Origin: Candidatus Binatia bacterium
Lineage (GTDB): Bacteria; Desulfobacterota; Binatia; Bin18
Assembly (NCBI GenBank): GCA_022826945.1
Contig: JAJDTY010000010.1
Span: 1 to 58,111, forward strand
Length of the DNA stretch: 58,111 nt
Direction: 5' to 3'
Shown piece after piece: positions 1 through 7,872 of this stretch (position 1 is the stretch's first letter; each line of letters begins with the position of its first letter). The position numbers were made by a program, and so were the translations under genes. The notes under the pieces were generated by a model. It had not been told where the DNA came from and searched no databases. It worked only from the letters and a program-made list of their open reading frames with translations.

Positions 1-139
1 GGGCCCTCGCCCCGCGTACGGTGGCCCGCTTGTGGGCGGCGGTGGGGCCCATCCTCGCCGCCTTCTCTCCTACGGAATGTGCTCACTATGTCCGCCACGC
101 TGGCTATCGCCTCGCTACACGAGAATGAAAACTGCTCTA
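1..139 (+). mobile_element. IS630-family transposase, 3' end, with probable right boundary of the element
   Basis: The reading frame beginning at base 3 is open from the window edge to a TGA at 126-128 and encodes a C-terminal tail with the residues FSPTECAHYVRHAGY, the typical end of IS630/Tc1-type DDE transposases (a Pro-Glu-Cys segment, then a His-Ala-Gly-Tyr terminus). Nine bases after the stop lies CTAG at 137-140. IS630 elements are known to insert into CTAG with duplication of TA, so I place the right end of the element at about 137 and the TA duplicate at 138-139. The left part of the element is outside the window. The terminal inverted repeat cannot be confirmed without the other end. 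The adjoining symporter begins immediately beyond this boundary. Confidence 0.7.
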
Positions 140-924
140 GCTTTCACGCGACCGCGCCGGGTACCGACCTGATCCCTCAGAATCTCTCCATTGGCGGCTA
201 TACCGGCTGGATGCTCTTCTGCTTTGGTTCCTTGGGTTTTGGCCTATGCGTCCTCGGCCAGCCTCACATCCTCATTCGTGCCATGGCTTTGAAAAGCGCC
301 CAGGACACCAAAAAATTCATTATCGCCAACTACACCTTTGAAGCGCTCTTTATTATCCTGTTCACGTTGGTGGGACTGAGCACCCGCGTGATCCTGCAAG
401 ACATGAGCGCTTTCGAGCCAGAATTGGCCCTCTTTTTGTCGGCGAAAGAGATGCTGCCTCCGCTGGCCGTGGGCTTTGTGCTGGCGGGTGCCTTTTCTTC
501 CACCCTGTCCACTGCCGACTCGCAGATCCTGAGCTGCTCGGCCTCCCTGATGCGCGACCTGCCTGAACCGCCAAAGCAATCCCTCTTTCAGGCCAAGGCG
601 GGTACGGTCGGTGTGGCCTGTGCGGCGACGCTCCTGGCTCTGTTTGCCGAACAGAACATCTTCTCGCTGGTCGCCTTTGCGTATGCGGGCCTGGGCGCGT
701 CCATTGGCAGCGTGCTGGTTTTGCGCCTTCTCAATGACAGTATTTCCGAATGGGGCGCTTTCCTCGTCGCCCTGGTCGGTGGGACCACCGTTATCGCCTG
801 GAATATGCTGGGTCTGAACTCGTATATCAACGAGAGTGTCCCTGGCTTCAGCGCCGCCCTCCTCGTCTATCTCGGCTGCAAGGCCGTCTCAAAACTGCAA
901 ATCGTCTCAGACGTGGGAAACTGA
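79..924 (+). pseudogene. Na+/solute symporter (PutP/SSS family), 5'-truncated by the IS
   Basis: From about base 139 the frame encodes the C-terminal half of a sodium:solute symporter of the proline-permease type. The diagnostic GQPHILIRAMA segment at roughly residues 61-71 matches the PutP motif, and STLSTADSQIL near residue 140 is the conserved Ser/Thr-rich stretch of the family; several hydrophobic segments follow to the end. Full-length family members have about 500 residues and 12-13 membrane segments; only about 260 are present. The frame is open through to the window edge, but upstream of 139 it runs antiparallel in sense to nothing symporter-like: those bases belong to the transposase in another frame. 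The GTG at 79 is therefore an accidental start inside the IS. Most likely a non-functional remnant. Confidence 0.75.
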
Positions 925-976
925 AGGGTGCGACGGCCCTTCCCCGTCCTACTCTACCCCCGTTATCACAACGTCA

Positions 977-1030
977 GGAGTGCAGGCTTCCAGCCTGCTT
1001 CGGGGCGGGCAAGATGCCCGCGCTCCCAGG
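977..1030. repeat. Double-palindrome dispersed repeat (REP-like)
   Basis: Two perfect 7-bp hairpins lie side by side: arms 982-988 and 992-998 (gcaggct / agcctgc) and arms 1005-1011 and 1015-1021 (gcgggca / tgcccgc), each with a 3-base loop. The text 'GCAGGCTTCCAGCCTGC ... GCGGGCAAGATGCCCGC' is the form of a small palindromic repeat I associate with many large environmental bacterial genomes, where it sits between genes. Here it lies between the ends of the convergent symporter remnant and the PhyH gene, a typical position for such elements. I saw no second copy in this window. Confidence 0.6.
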
Positions 1031-1038
1031 GAGGCCGC

Positions 1039-1905
1039 CTAAGACGCGGGAAGCTCAAGCTTGCGCCTGTTTTTCCGCGGTTGGCGGCCAAGAGCGAATT
1101 CCGGCGCCCGGAGGCCCGATTCTCCCTTGGTGATGTCGGGCGGGGTGAAATAGCCCAGGGCGTAACTCATCATGGTATAGCCGAGGAGTTCCTGGAGGAC
1201 GGGGTCCAAATCCTTGGCGATCTCCGGCGGGCAGGAGAGATACTGATTTTCTTCCTGCCGCAACCAGCCGAGCGAATAGGTGATATTCAGTCCGACCCGG
1301 TCGGCCGCGCTGTTATTTGCCCCGCCGGCGTGTAAAACGGTCCCGGAATACACCAGGACTGATCCCCGTGGCATTTCCGCATAGCTGATTTCGTCCGCTT
1401 TTGCCTCTCGGCTCTTGGGCCAGGCCGGACTGCCCAGCACGACCTGAGTGGCACCGTTTTCATAGGTGAAATCCGTTAGCGCCCACAGCGTGCTGAGCTG
1501 GGGCTCTACTCCCTGCAAATAATCGCCCCAGACCAGACGGTCACGGTGTAAGGGCTGTTTCTTTTGTCCGGGCATCAGACGGATAACCTGAGTCAGATGG
1601 AGCTGGTAGCGGTTGCAGTTGGGCAGGAGGAATGCGTCGCACGCCTCAAGGATACTGGGGTGGATGACGAGGGCACGACAGGCCGGAGAACGTGCCACCA
1701 GAGCGCCCGTGCGCGTGGTCTGATAGCCGGCAAAGTCATCCCGGCTGGCGGGGGTGGCCTGGATATGCGGCATCAAATCATCGAGGGTCGCCTGCACCTG
1801 GCCCTCATCGATGAGATTTTCAACGATAGCCGCGCCATCACGCTCAATAGCGCTGGCTAGGTCTTTTGCCGCCGCTGTTGGTGATAGCCGCGTGAGTTCA
1901 CCCAT
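1039..1905 (-). CDS. Phytanoyl-CoA dioxygenase (PhyH) family oxygenase
   Basis: 288 residues, usual length for the family. PhyH proteins are Fe(II)/2-oxoglutarate-dependent dioxygenases that hydroxylate acyl-CoAs or secondary metabolites in the cytoplasm. The facial triad is visible: H120-x-D122 in QPLHRDRLVWG and the distal His192 in GTVLHAGGANNS, followed by Arg203 in ADRVGLNITYSLGW, which would bind the 2-oxoglutarate carboxylate. The ATG at 1905 is preceded by a strong AGGAGGA site that overlaps the stop of the upstream amidohydrolase gene, so the two are co-transcribed and probably coupled. It is the last gene of a four-gene leftward operon. Substrate unknown. Confidence 0.85.
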   Translation of the reverse strand: MGELTRLSPTAAAKDLASAIERDGAAIVENLIDEGQVQATLDDLMPHIQATPASRDDFAGYQTTRTGALVARSPACRALVIHPSILEACDAFLLPNCNRYQLHLTQVIRLMPGQKKQPLHRDRLVWGDYLQGVEPQLSTLWALTDFTYENGATQVVLGSPAWPKSREAKADEISYAEMPRGSVLVYSGTVLHAGGANNSAADRVGLNITYSLGWLRQEENQYLSCPPEIAKDLDPVLQELLGYTMMSYALGYFTPPDITKGESGLRAPEFALGRQPRKNRRKLELPAS

Positions 1906-1916
1906 GATTGTCCTCC

Positions 1917-3125
1917 TTATGCGTCAGGCTGAATGGGATACAGCCGCAAGGCGTTATCCCACATGATCTTGCGCTTACTGTCATCTGACACGCCCGGCAA
2001 GGCCATCATCTCCTTGACCGCCCAGGCGTACTGCCGGCCCTCGGGATGAGCGAAGTCGGTTGCGGTGACGATATTGTTATCTCCGATGGCGTCAATGACT
2101 TGCCGAATACCGGGATCGTCAGGATCAGCCGAGATATAGCACTGGCGTTTGAAATACTCGACCGGGGGCATGCTGAGGCCCTCAATGGCAAGGCCGCGAA
2201 AGCCACCCTGGACGCCGGCGCCCAAGCGGTCAAGCCAAAACGCGGCCCAGCCTGCGCCGGACTCCAGATGCACGACGCGCAACCGAGGGTGACGTTCCAG
2301 TACCCCACCCATAATCAGCGCGGTGCTGGCCAGCATATTCCCAATCGTAAAGGCCACGGTTGTCTGGGCGGAGCGTAACCGGGGGAGGTAATAGTACAAC
2401 ATTTCATCTGCGGCTGTACCGTTTCCGGTATGAACGGCGAGCGGCACGTCCAGTTCCTCAAGTGTCTCCCACAGCGGCTCATAAAACTCGTCATATAAGC
2501 GATGCTCACACACCGGAACGGGGTTAATATGAACCGCCTTGAAGTGAAACTCCGTGACGCATCGACGAACTTCCCGGGCTGCCTCCTGTGCATCGCGCAG
2601 GTCGATGGAGGCGGCCCCGAACACCCGTCCCCCGGCAGCCGCACAAAAGTCGGCCAGCCAGTTGTTATACGCCCGACGGTAGGCCGCAGCCGTATCGGCC
2701 GCCAAATTTGGAACCGTCACCGAGAGGAGACCGATGGAGGGGTAGACGACCATATAGTCGATGCCGACCCGCTGCATGACCTCCGGGTAGATCTCTGGCG
2801 GGAAGTCCTGCTTGGCGTATTGAGCGTAGGCTTCGTCATTCCCCGGCAGAAAAACACGTTCGCCAGCCTCTTGCGCTCCGCTATGCGGTTTGCCATCGGC
2901 TTGGGCGGGATCCCGTAGTGGGTCGCGCCCGAACGGCATCAGATATTCACCCCCATCCGGGTTAGGAATCCTGACCTCAAAGCCGAAGCCGAGCGGTTCC
3001 CCCCGGTAGTTGGCCCACGCCTTGGGCATGGCTGAACGATATCTGGAATCCAGATATTTCTCGAACATATCCTCAGGTTCGATAATATGGGCATCGCTGT
3101 CAATGAATCCGTATCCGTTTGGCAT
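1917..3125 (-). CDS. Amidohydrolase 2 (PF04909-type) metal-dependent hydrolase
   Basis: About 402 residues from the ATG at 3125, chosen because a GGGAGG site lies 9 bases upstream and because it avoids the overlap that an in-frame start at 3182 would make with the preceding gene. TIM-barrel hydrolase or decarboxylase of the amidohydrolase-2 group: the N-terminal metal site appears as D11-A-H13 (IDSDAHIIEP), later ligands as AVHTGNG and VVHLESGAGW, and the late Asp as TATDFAHPEG. This group includes aminocarboxymuconate-semialdehyde decarboxylase and many uncharacterised hydrolases. The LLM oxidoreductase gene directly upstream suggests the two act on the same ring or ester substrate. Substrate not deducible. 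Confidence 0.85.
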   Translation of the reverse strand: MPNGYGFIDSDAHIIEPEDMFEKYLDSRYRSAMPKAWANYRGEPLGFGFEVRIPNPDGGEYLMPFGRDPLRDPAQADGKPHSGAQEAGERVFLPGNDEAYAQYAKQDFPPEIYPEVMQRVGIDYMVVYPSIGLLSVTVPNLAADTAAAYRRAYNNWLADFCAAAGGRVFGAASIDLRDAQEAAREVRRCVTEFHFKAVHINPVPVCEHRLYDEFYEPLWETLEELDVPLAVHTGNGTAADEMLYYYLPRLRSAQTTVAFTIGNMLASTALIMGGVLERHPRLRVVHLESGAGWAAFWLDRLGAGVQGGFRGLAIEGLSMPPVEYFKRQCYISADPDDPGIRQVIDAIGDNNIVTATDFAHPEGRQYAWAVKEMMALPGVSDDSKRKIMWDNALRLYPIQPDA

Positions 3126-3141
3126 GGTGTATTTCCCTCCC

Positions 3142-4176
3142 TTATGCAAAATGCGGCAAGACATCCGTGCCAAGCCGCTCAATACACCGCATGGTTTCTG
3201 CGTGGCTGGGACCGCTCGGGCAGCGTAGCATGAGAATCATATACCGGCACCCGGTTGCGCGCTCGTAGCGTTTGAGTTCGGCTACGACCTGCTCCGGCGT
3301 GCCGTAGATCAACCGATTGGGGGCGACCCGCTCGCATGTCCATTCCGCGTCCGATGTGACCTCTCTCACCCAGGGTTCCCACTTGGCGTTAAATCGGCCC
3401 GAGGCGAAAAAGCCTAGCCGTAGGTAGAAGAGGTGATAGTCCTTGACGTGCGGCCACCAGGTCCGCTCAATCTCGGTCCGGCTGTCGCCGACCCAGGCAT
3501 TCCGCAGCAGGGCAATTTCTACCTGCGGATTCTTCGCCTGCTGTGCCGCGGCCCGGTACATCTCGGACCAAGCCCGCATCACATCGAAGTTATGGAGCGG
3601 GTCCGACAGCCACCCATCGCCAATCCGGCCGGCGCGCGTGAGCGTAATCGTCGACATGGCGCCGATCCAGATCGGCGGCTGGCGTAGGGGACGAGGAGTA
3701 ATCGTGACATCGTCAAAATTGAAATGCTGACCGTGATGAGAAAACGTCTGACCGCTCCATGCCCGTCTGAGAATCTCGACCGATTCGGTAAAGCGCGCTG
3801 CCGCGGCAGACAGCGGAATCTCAAAGGCGTTGAATTCGTGCTCAACCAGACCCAAGCCCGCGCCAAGGATAAAGCGCCCTTTGGCAATCGTGTCGATCAC
3901 GGCAATTTGCTCGGCAATATGCAGCGGGTGATACAGCGGGAGCTGGAGGATGCCCGTGCCAATCTGCGCGCGCTTGGTATGTGCCGCCAGCGCTGCGGCA
4001 AAGGTGAGGGGCGCGGGCATATAGCCGTCCGGCATCTGGTGATGTTCCGGCACGAGAAACAACTCAAAGCCGGCCTCCTCGGCCAGGGCCGCCTGGGCAA
4101 ACACCTCGTCATAGAGCCGGGACAGGTGCTTCCCGTGGGGTGGGTCCTGGAGGGTGAAAATCAGTCCGAATTTCAT
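3142..4176 (-). CDS. LLM-class (luciferase-like) flavin-dependent oxidoreductase
   Basis: 344 residues. Members oxidise or monooxygenate substrates with FMNH2 or F420H2. The start MKFGLIFTLQDPP at 4176 is preferred over the GTG-type start at 4197 because its ATG overlaps the NUDIX stop as ATGA, a common coupling arrangement. Luciferase-family landmarks are FLVPEHHQMPDG near residue 45, the second-strand segment IGTGILQLPLYHP, and GRFILGAGLGLVEHEFNAF, typical of bacterial-luciferase-like proteins. The C-terminal part contains PRPLRQPPIWIG, also a family signature. Second gene of the leftward operon; neighbours are a NUDIX hydrolase and an amidohydrolase. Whether FMN or F420 is used cannot be told from the sequence. 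Confidence 0.85.
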   Translation of the reverse strand: MKFGLIFTLQDPPHGKHLSRLYDEVFAQAALAEEAGFELFLVPEHHQMPDGYMPAPLTFAAALAAHTKRAQIGTGILQLPLYHPLHIAEQIAVIDTIAKGRFILGAGLGLVEHEFNAFEIPLSAAAARFTESVEILRRAWSGQTFSHHGQHFNFDDVTITPRPLRQPPIWIGAMSTITLTRAGRIGDGWLSDPLHNFDVMRAWSEMYRAAAQQAKNPQVEIALLRNAWVGDSRTEIERTWWPHVKDYHLFYLRLGFFASGRFNAKWEPWVREVTSDAEWTCERVAPNRLIYGTPEQVVAELKRYERATGCRYMILMLRCPSGPSHAETMRCIERLGTDVLPHFA

Positions 4177-4691
4177 GCCCCGTCCTGGATCTGACACTCC
4201 GCCAGATAGCGTTTCAACACGTACAGGCCATCCGGTGTGAACGGCTCGGTCTGGGCCAGGTGCAGAATATCAGGCACGGCCATAAATGCGCCACTCTCGA
4301 CTTCCTCTTCCTGCAGGACGATTTCGCCATCGTACACGCACGAGAAGACCGCACCCCACACCCGGTTGTGTGTCTCCTGGTGATAAAACCGAAAGAGCGG
4401 CGTTAAGGGTACGCCTCGGATGCCCATCTCTTCTTCAACCTCACGGAGAGCGCCCTGCTCGTATTCTTCACCCGCCAGCACGACCCCACCCGCGGCCGGG
4501 TCGTAATAACCGGGAAAGACATCCTTGGTTAGGGTCCGTTTCTGGACGTAGAGTTGGCCGCGCGAGTTAAAGACCAGCACATACGTTGCTCGGTGGGGCA
4601 GGGCTTTGGCGCGCATTTCCTTCCGGGGAGCGGAACCCACCACGGTATTGTTTTCATCGACAATGGCAACGATTTCCTCGGCAGCGCCCAC
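4173..4691 (-). CDS. NUDIX hydrolase, YfcD/Idi-like
   Basis: 172 residues. The NUDIX box G-x5-E-x7-R-E-x2-E-E-x-G is complete at roughly residues 68-90 (GVVLAGEE then REVEEEMGI), so the Mg-binding glutamates are present. The N-terminal layout, VDENNTVVGSAPRKEMRAKALPHR followed by QLYVQKR, resembles E. coli YfcD and isopentenyl-diphosphate isomerase, both with a His-rich early segment. The family hydrolyses nucleoside-diphosphate-linked compounds. The start is a GTG with only a weak ribosome site; no better start is in frame. The 4-base ATGA overlap with the LLM gene puts it first in the leftward operon. Its role in the operon is unclear. Confidence 0.85.
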   Translation of the reverse strand: MGAAEEIVAIVDENNTVVGSAPRKEMRAKALPHRATYVLVFNSRGQLYVQKRTLTKDVFPGYYDPAAGGVVLAGEEYEQGALREVEEEMGIRGVPLTPLFRFYHQETHNRVWGAVFSCVYDGEIVLQEEEVESGAFMAVPDILHLAQTEPFTPDGLYVLKRYLAECQIQDGA

Positions 4692-4885
4692 GTGGACGGA
4701 ACGATACTGAGGGGCTCGAAGAGTGTCAAGCGAAAGGGAGGAGAGGAGTTAGTCGCCAATAGCGGGAGTTCCCCCTTCGTCTTGAGAGGCAATAGTTGAG
4801 AAAGTCACCTCCCTGTATTAGAAATAACGTCGGTAACGAGGCTTTAGCTGCACTCAAAGAGTAGAGGAACTACTATATTTATATC

Positions 4886-5632
4886 ATGATTGAGCAACTG
4901 CTATCGGTCGCTGTTCCACAATGGGTACTCGACCTAACGCCCAAGACGATGGAGGATGGACAATTTCCACTCCAAGAGTTTCTTCGTGACTCGCTCTACT
5001 ACCCGGCTTCTGGCTTTGACGGTGATCCTGTTGAACATCTAGGAGGCAATATCATCAGTTTCGTCTATGTCGATTACGCTTATACCCGCGAAAGGCTCAG
5101 AAGCGAATTGGAAGACCCGGGATTTCATGGCTATGATCTTCTTGCAACTCGTGTAGTCACTGAACGGGAACTGGCACCGCGCGGTTGGCACCCTGAGTCA
5201 CCGATCCCCGACGATGGCGATCCATCTCGTTACCGTGATTGGATTCAGGAGCTGTTCTGTGACTGGTGCGTGTTTCAGCGCCAAAGGGACTTTCCGGATA
5301 GTCATGGGCCAGACCGGTTTAGTTTGCTCTATCTTTGCGCAGACGGAGTTACTGCATTCCAAGTGCTTTATGTGACGAACTCCGTAGCGCCAAAAGCCGT
5401 TGCTATCATCCAACCCGGTACCGGATTCGGTGGAAATTGGACTGATTTCAGGGACCCAGAAAAGATATTCGCGAGATCCGTCTTGGGTAATCCGGGCGGA
5501 CGGCCTGAAATACTCCTTTATGGAGGCATAGGAGCGCGTGACGGGTATCGCGAATCGTGTTGGCCGGATTATTCGAATTTTCTGGGCTTCGTGGATGGTA
5601 GCATCGGTGTGTTTTCCCGTAGGCCAGACTAG
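4886..5632 (+). CDS. Hypothetical protein, 248 aa
   Basis: I do not recognise a family. The protein is soluble-looking, rich in aromatic and acidic residues (HGYDLLATRVV, DWIQELFCDWCVFQRQRDF) and Gly-rich near the end (GGRPEILLYGGIGARDGYR), with no signal peptide or membrane segment. The start ATG at 4886 follows an AT-rich stretch (ctactatatttatatc) without a good ribosome site, and the codon choice looks less GC-biased than in its neighbours; both hint at recent acquisition. It is transcribed alone, divergent from the NUDIX operon, with a 194-base gap that must hold both promoters. Confidence concerns its being a real gene, not its function. Confidence 0.6.
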   Translation: MIEQLLSVAVPQWVLDLTPKTMEDGQFPLQEFLRDSLYYPASGFDGDPVEHLGGNIISFVYVDYAYTRERLRSELEDPGFHGYDLLATRVVTERELAPRGWHPESPIPDDGDPSRYRDWIQELFCDWCVFQRQRDFPDSHGPDRFSLLYLCADGVTAFQVLYVTNSVAPKAVAIIQPGTGFGGNWTDFRDPEKIFARSVLGNPGGRPEILLYGGIGARDGYRESCWPDYSNFLGFVDGSIGVFSRRPD

Positions 5633-5667
5633 CGCAGCGTAATCCGACATCTCCGCCACACCCCATC

Positions 5668-6345
5668 ATGTCTGCCGCCGCGCTGGTGATCTTTAGCAAA
5701 TGGCCGCTGCCCGGACAGGTCAAGACACGCCTCTGTCCGCCGCTCCAGTCCGACCAAGCCGCGGAACTGGCACGTTGCTTTCTCCTTGATACGGTTGAGC
5801 GGGTATCCCGGCTCGAAGAAGTGCAGGTCTGGGTCGCCTTTACCCCGGCCGATAGCGAATCGCGCTTTCGTGCGGCGTTACCTTCCTCCGTCCATTATCT
5901 GCCACAACGGGGAACGAATCTTGGCGAGCGTGAGCTGAACATTTTTGTTGATCTGTTCGAGAAAAAAGTGACGCGGGTGGCGATCATGGGGAGTGATATT
6001 CCCTCCGTGCCGCTCGCCTATCTCCGCTCGGCCTTCGACTTGCTGAAGAGCCCGGACTGTGATGCCGTCCTCGGACCGAGTCGTGACGGCGGCTATTACT
6101 GCATCGGTGCGCAGGCTGGACGGGCAGAGCTGCCGGCACTGTTTGAGAACATCGAGTGGAGTACGGAAAAGGTCATGCAGCAGACCTTGAGACAGGCCCG
6201 CCTGCATAAACTGAATATACGTCTGATCCCGCGCTGGTATGATGTGGATACCGTAGAGGATATGCGGAAGCTGGCGGAGCAGTTACAGGACATGCCGAAT
6301 GAAGAGGATGCCCCACGAACCCGGAATTTTCTCAACCGGCTCTAG
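5668..6345 (+). CDS. DUF2064 / TIGR04282-type glycosyl- or nucleotidyltransferase
   Basis: 225 residues with the nucleotide-diphospho-sugar transferase (GT-A-like) fold. The start SAAALVIFSKWPLPGQVKTRL is the characteristic N-terminus of DUF2064 (a Lys/Arg-rich nucleotide-binding loop), GSDIPSVP near residue 110 is the metal-binding D-x-P segment, and LGPSRDGGYYCIG matches the family's substrate loop. Family members are named after arsenosugar biosynthesis glycosyltransferase, but most are not tested. No arsenic gene is visible nearby. The stop is shared with the convergent DHOD-like gene through a CTAG. No clear ribosome site precedes the ATG. Confidence 0.8.
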   Translation: MSAAALVIFSKWPLPGQVKTRLCPPLQSDQAAELARCFLLDTVERVSRLEEVQVWVAFTPADSESRFRAALPSSVHYLPQRGTNLGERELNIFVDLFEKKVTRVAIMGSDIPSVPLAYLRSAFDLLKSPDCDAVLGPSRDGGYYCIGAQAGRAELPALFENIEWSTEKVMQQTLRQARLHKLNIRLIPRWYDVDTVEDMRKLAEQLQDMPNEEDAPRTRNFLNRL

Positions 6346-7118
6346 GAGGCCAGCTTTGCCGTGTCCGTCCCTATGAACTCCCCCAGTTCATGTTTCAGTC
6401 GCGCGAATACCCCTACCCCTTCCTTGACGACCGCCGAGCCGACCTGAATGGCCTTCACGCCCTGTTGGAGAATAGCGAGCGCTTGCGCGCCGGTTGATAC
6501 CCCACCTACGCCGATCACATCGAGTTTTCCCTCCGCCGCCTCAAGAACGGCCTGGGCCTGGGACGAACCGCCGTTCGCGCTTGTATTGTGACACATGACA
6601 ACGGGAATATCGTTCCGGACCAAGGTGTGTGCGACATCCGAAAGCATCAGTGGAACCGAAGCAGGGAACTTGATGGCAATTGGAGTGGCAATCTGTCTGC
6701 GGAGCGCTGAAACGATCTTGTCCAAGCGTTCGACAGACTGAAATGGATGCACGTGGGTATGCACATGCGGATCGTTCAGATTGATCTCAATCAGGTCTGC
6801 ACCGGCTTGCGTCAGTGTCTGGGCAACCTGAACGAACTCTTCGATGGTGAGACCGGCAACGCTGGCAATCACCGGCTTGTCCCACTGCCGCAGTTCCGGA
6901 ATGACCTCAACGTAGTAGTCGGTACCGGGGTTTTCCAAGCCGCATTGCGCTCCAGGATCGAGAAACGACGTTGGCGTAATCGACTTCGTGACAACCGCAC
7001 CGCTTTCCGAACGGGCTTGGGCGAGCAACTCCGCTCGCGTGGTCGATAATGCACCGGCCGCGTTCATCAAACTAAAAGGAAGTTGGATATTGGCAATGAT
7101 CGGAGTCATGTATGTCAT
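6342..7118 (-). CDS. Dihydroorotate dehydrogenase-like FMN protein
   Basis: 258 residues, shorter than class 1 dihydroorotate dehydrogenases (about 310). The FMN-barrel segments are recognisable: MNAAGALSTTRAEL, VTKSITP, the loop LENPGTDYYVEVIPEL, ASVAGLTIEEF, IAIKFPASVPLML and the phosphate-binding end GVGGVSTGAQALAILQQG followed by AIQVGSAVV. The region that in class 1 enzymes carries the catalytic Cys after the N-E-N segment is reduced here, so activity on dihydroorotate is uncertain; it may be a divergent DHOD or dihydropyrimidine dehydrogenase-like enzyme. It follows the cytidylate-kinase-like gene by 15 bases in the same direction, suggesting a pyrimidine-related pair. Confidence 0.75.
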   Translation of the reverse strand: MTYMTPIIANIQLPFSLMNAAGALSTTRAELLAQARSESGAVVTKSITPTSFLDPGAQCGLENPGTDYYVEVIPELRQWDKPVIASVAGLTIEEFVQVAQTLTQAGADLIEINLNDPHVHTHVHPFQSVERLDKIVSALRRQIATPIAIKFPASVPLMLSDVAHTLVRNDIPVVMCHNTSANGGSSQAQAVLEAAEGKLDVIGVGGVSTGAQALAILQQGVKAIQVGSAVVKEGVGVFARLKHELGEFIGTDTAKLAS

Positions 7119-7133
7119 ACTGATACCCCCAGC

Positions 7134-7778
7134 TCAGCCCCGAACAGACTCGGTATGATGTTCCAGAGCCTGGAGAATGAAATCTGCGGTTCCCGTCTCA
7201 CCCCACACGCTTGAGTCGAGTTGGAGGTTATACCCGTCTGCGTCGCGCCAGTCCGCCTGGTAGAACTTGTGGACATAATCCGTCCGCAGTTTATCCATCC
7301 CGGTGATGCGTCGCTTGGCCTCGTCTGTGGTGAGGCCCTCCACGTTCATCACGCGTTCAATGCGAGCATCGAGCGAGGCAAAAACAAAAACGTGGAGGGT
7401 CTCGGGTCTGTTGGCCAGAATGCAGTTTCCCCCACGCCCGACAACAATGGCGCTGCCCTCCTGGGAGACCTCTTCGATCAGCTTGCGGGTGAGGCGCGCG
7501 AGCTGGCTGTCTTTGAGACGCAATGGCGGCGGGATGTTATAGGCACTCTCAAAACCGCCGACGCCAAAGGATTCGACCAAGCGTTCGATAAACGAGCCCA
7601 CACGTTCATCCTTGGTCTCAATATAATCCTCAGAGACATGTTGTTGGGACGCAATGGTTTGGACAATTTCCTTATCCCAGACTTTCCAGTTGAGACGTTG
7701 GCCAAGATCACGGGCAATCAGGCTTCCCCCGCTGCCGTACTGGTGAGACAGCGTGAGCAGGGTGATGGGCGTATTCAT
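7134..7778 (-). CDS. Cytidylate kinase-like family protein
   Basis: 214 residues. The N-terminal P-loop reads SHQYGSGGSLIARDLGQRL (residues 11-29), the variant phosphate-binding loop of the AAA_33/cytidylate-kinase-like family, and SAIVVGRGGNCIL near residue 110 plus the RIERVMNVEGL segment are family landmarks; the C-terminal YNLQLDSS is the usual dCMP-kinase-like 'NLVIDTS' strand. Probably a nucleotide or nucleoside kinase, but the family is mostly uncharacterised and differs from housekeeping Cmk. The ATG at 7778 has a good GGAAGG site. It is followed closely by the DHOD-like gene. Confidence 0.8.
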   Translation of the reverse strand: MNTPITLLTLSHQYGSGGSLIARDLGQRLNWKVWDKEIVQTIASQQHVSEDYIETKDERVGSFIERLVESFGVGGFESAYNIPPPLRLKDSQLARLTRKLIEEVSQEGSAIVVGRGGNCILANRPETLHVFVFASLDARIERVMNVEGLTTDEAKRRITGMDKLRTDYVHKFYQADWRDADGYNLQLDSSVWGETGTADFILQALEHHTESVRG

Positions 7779-7872
7779 AATGGGTCCTTCCTCGGAGTCT
7801 TCGCGGGAGCTGATTATACGGGAGACTCCCGGAACTCGTATTCTAGGAGGACGTGAATAGACCTGTCAATTC

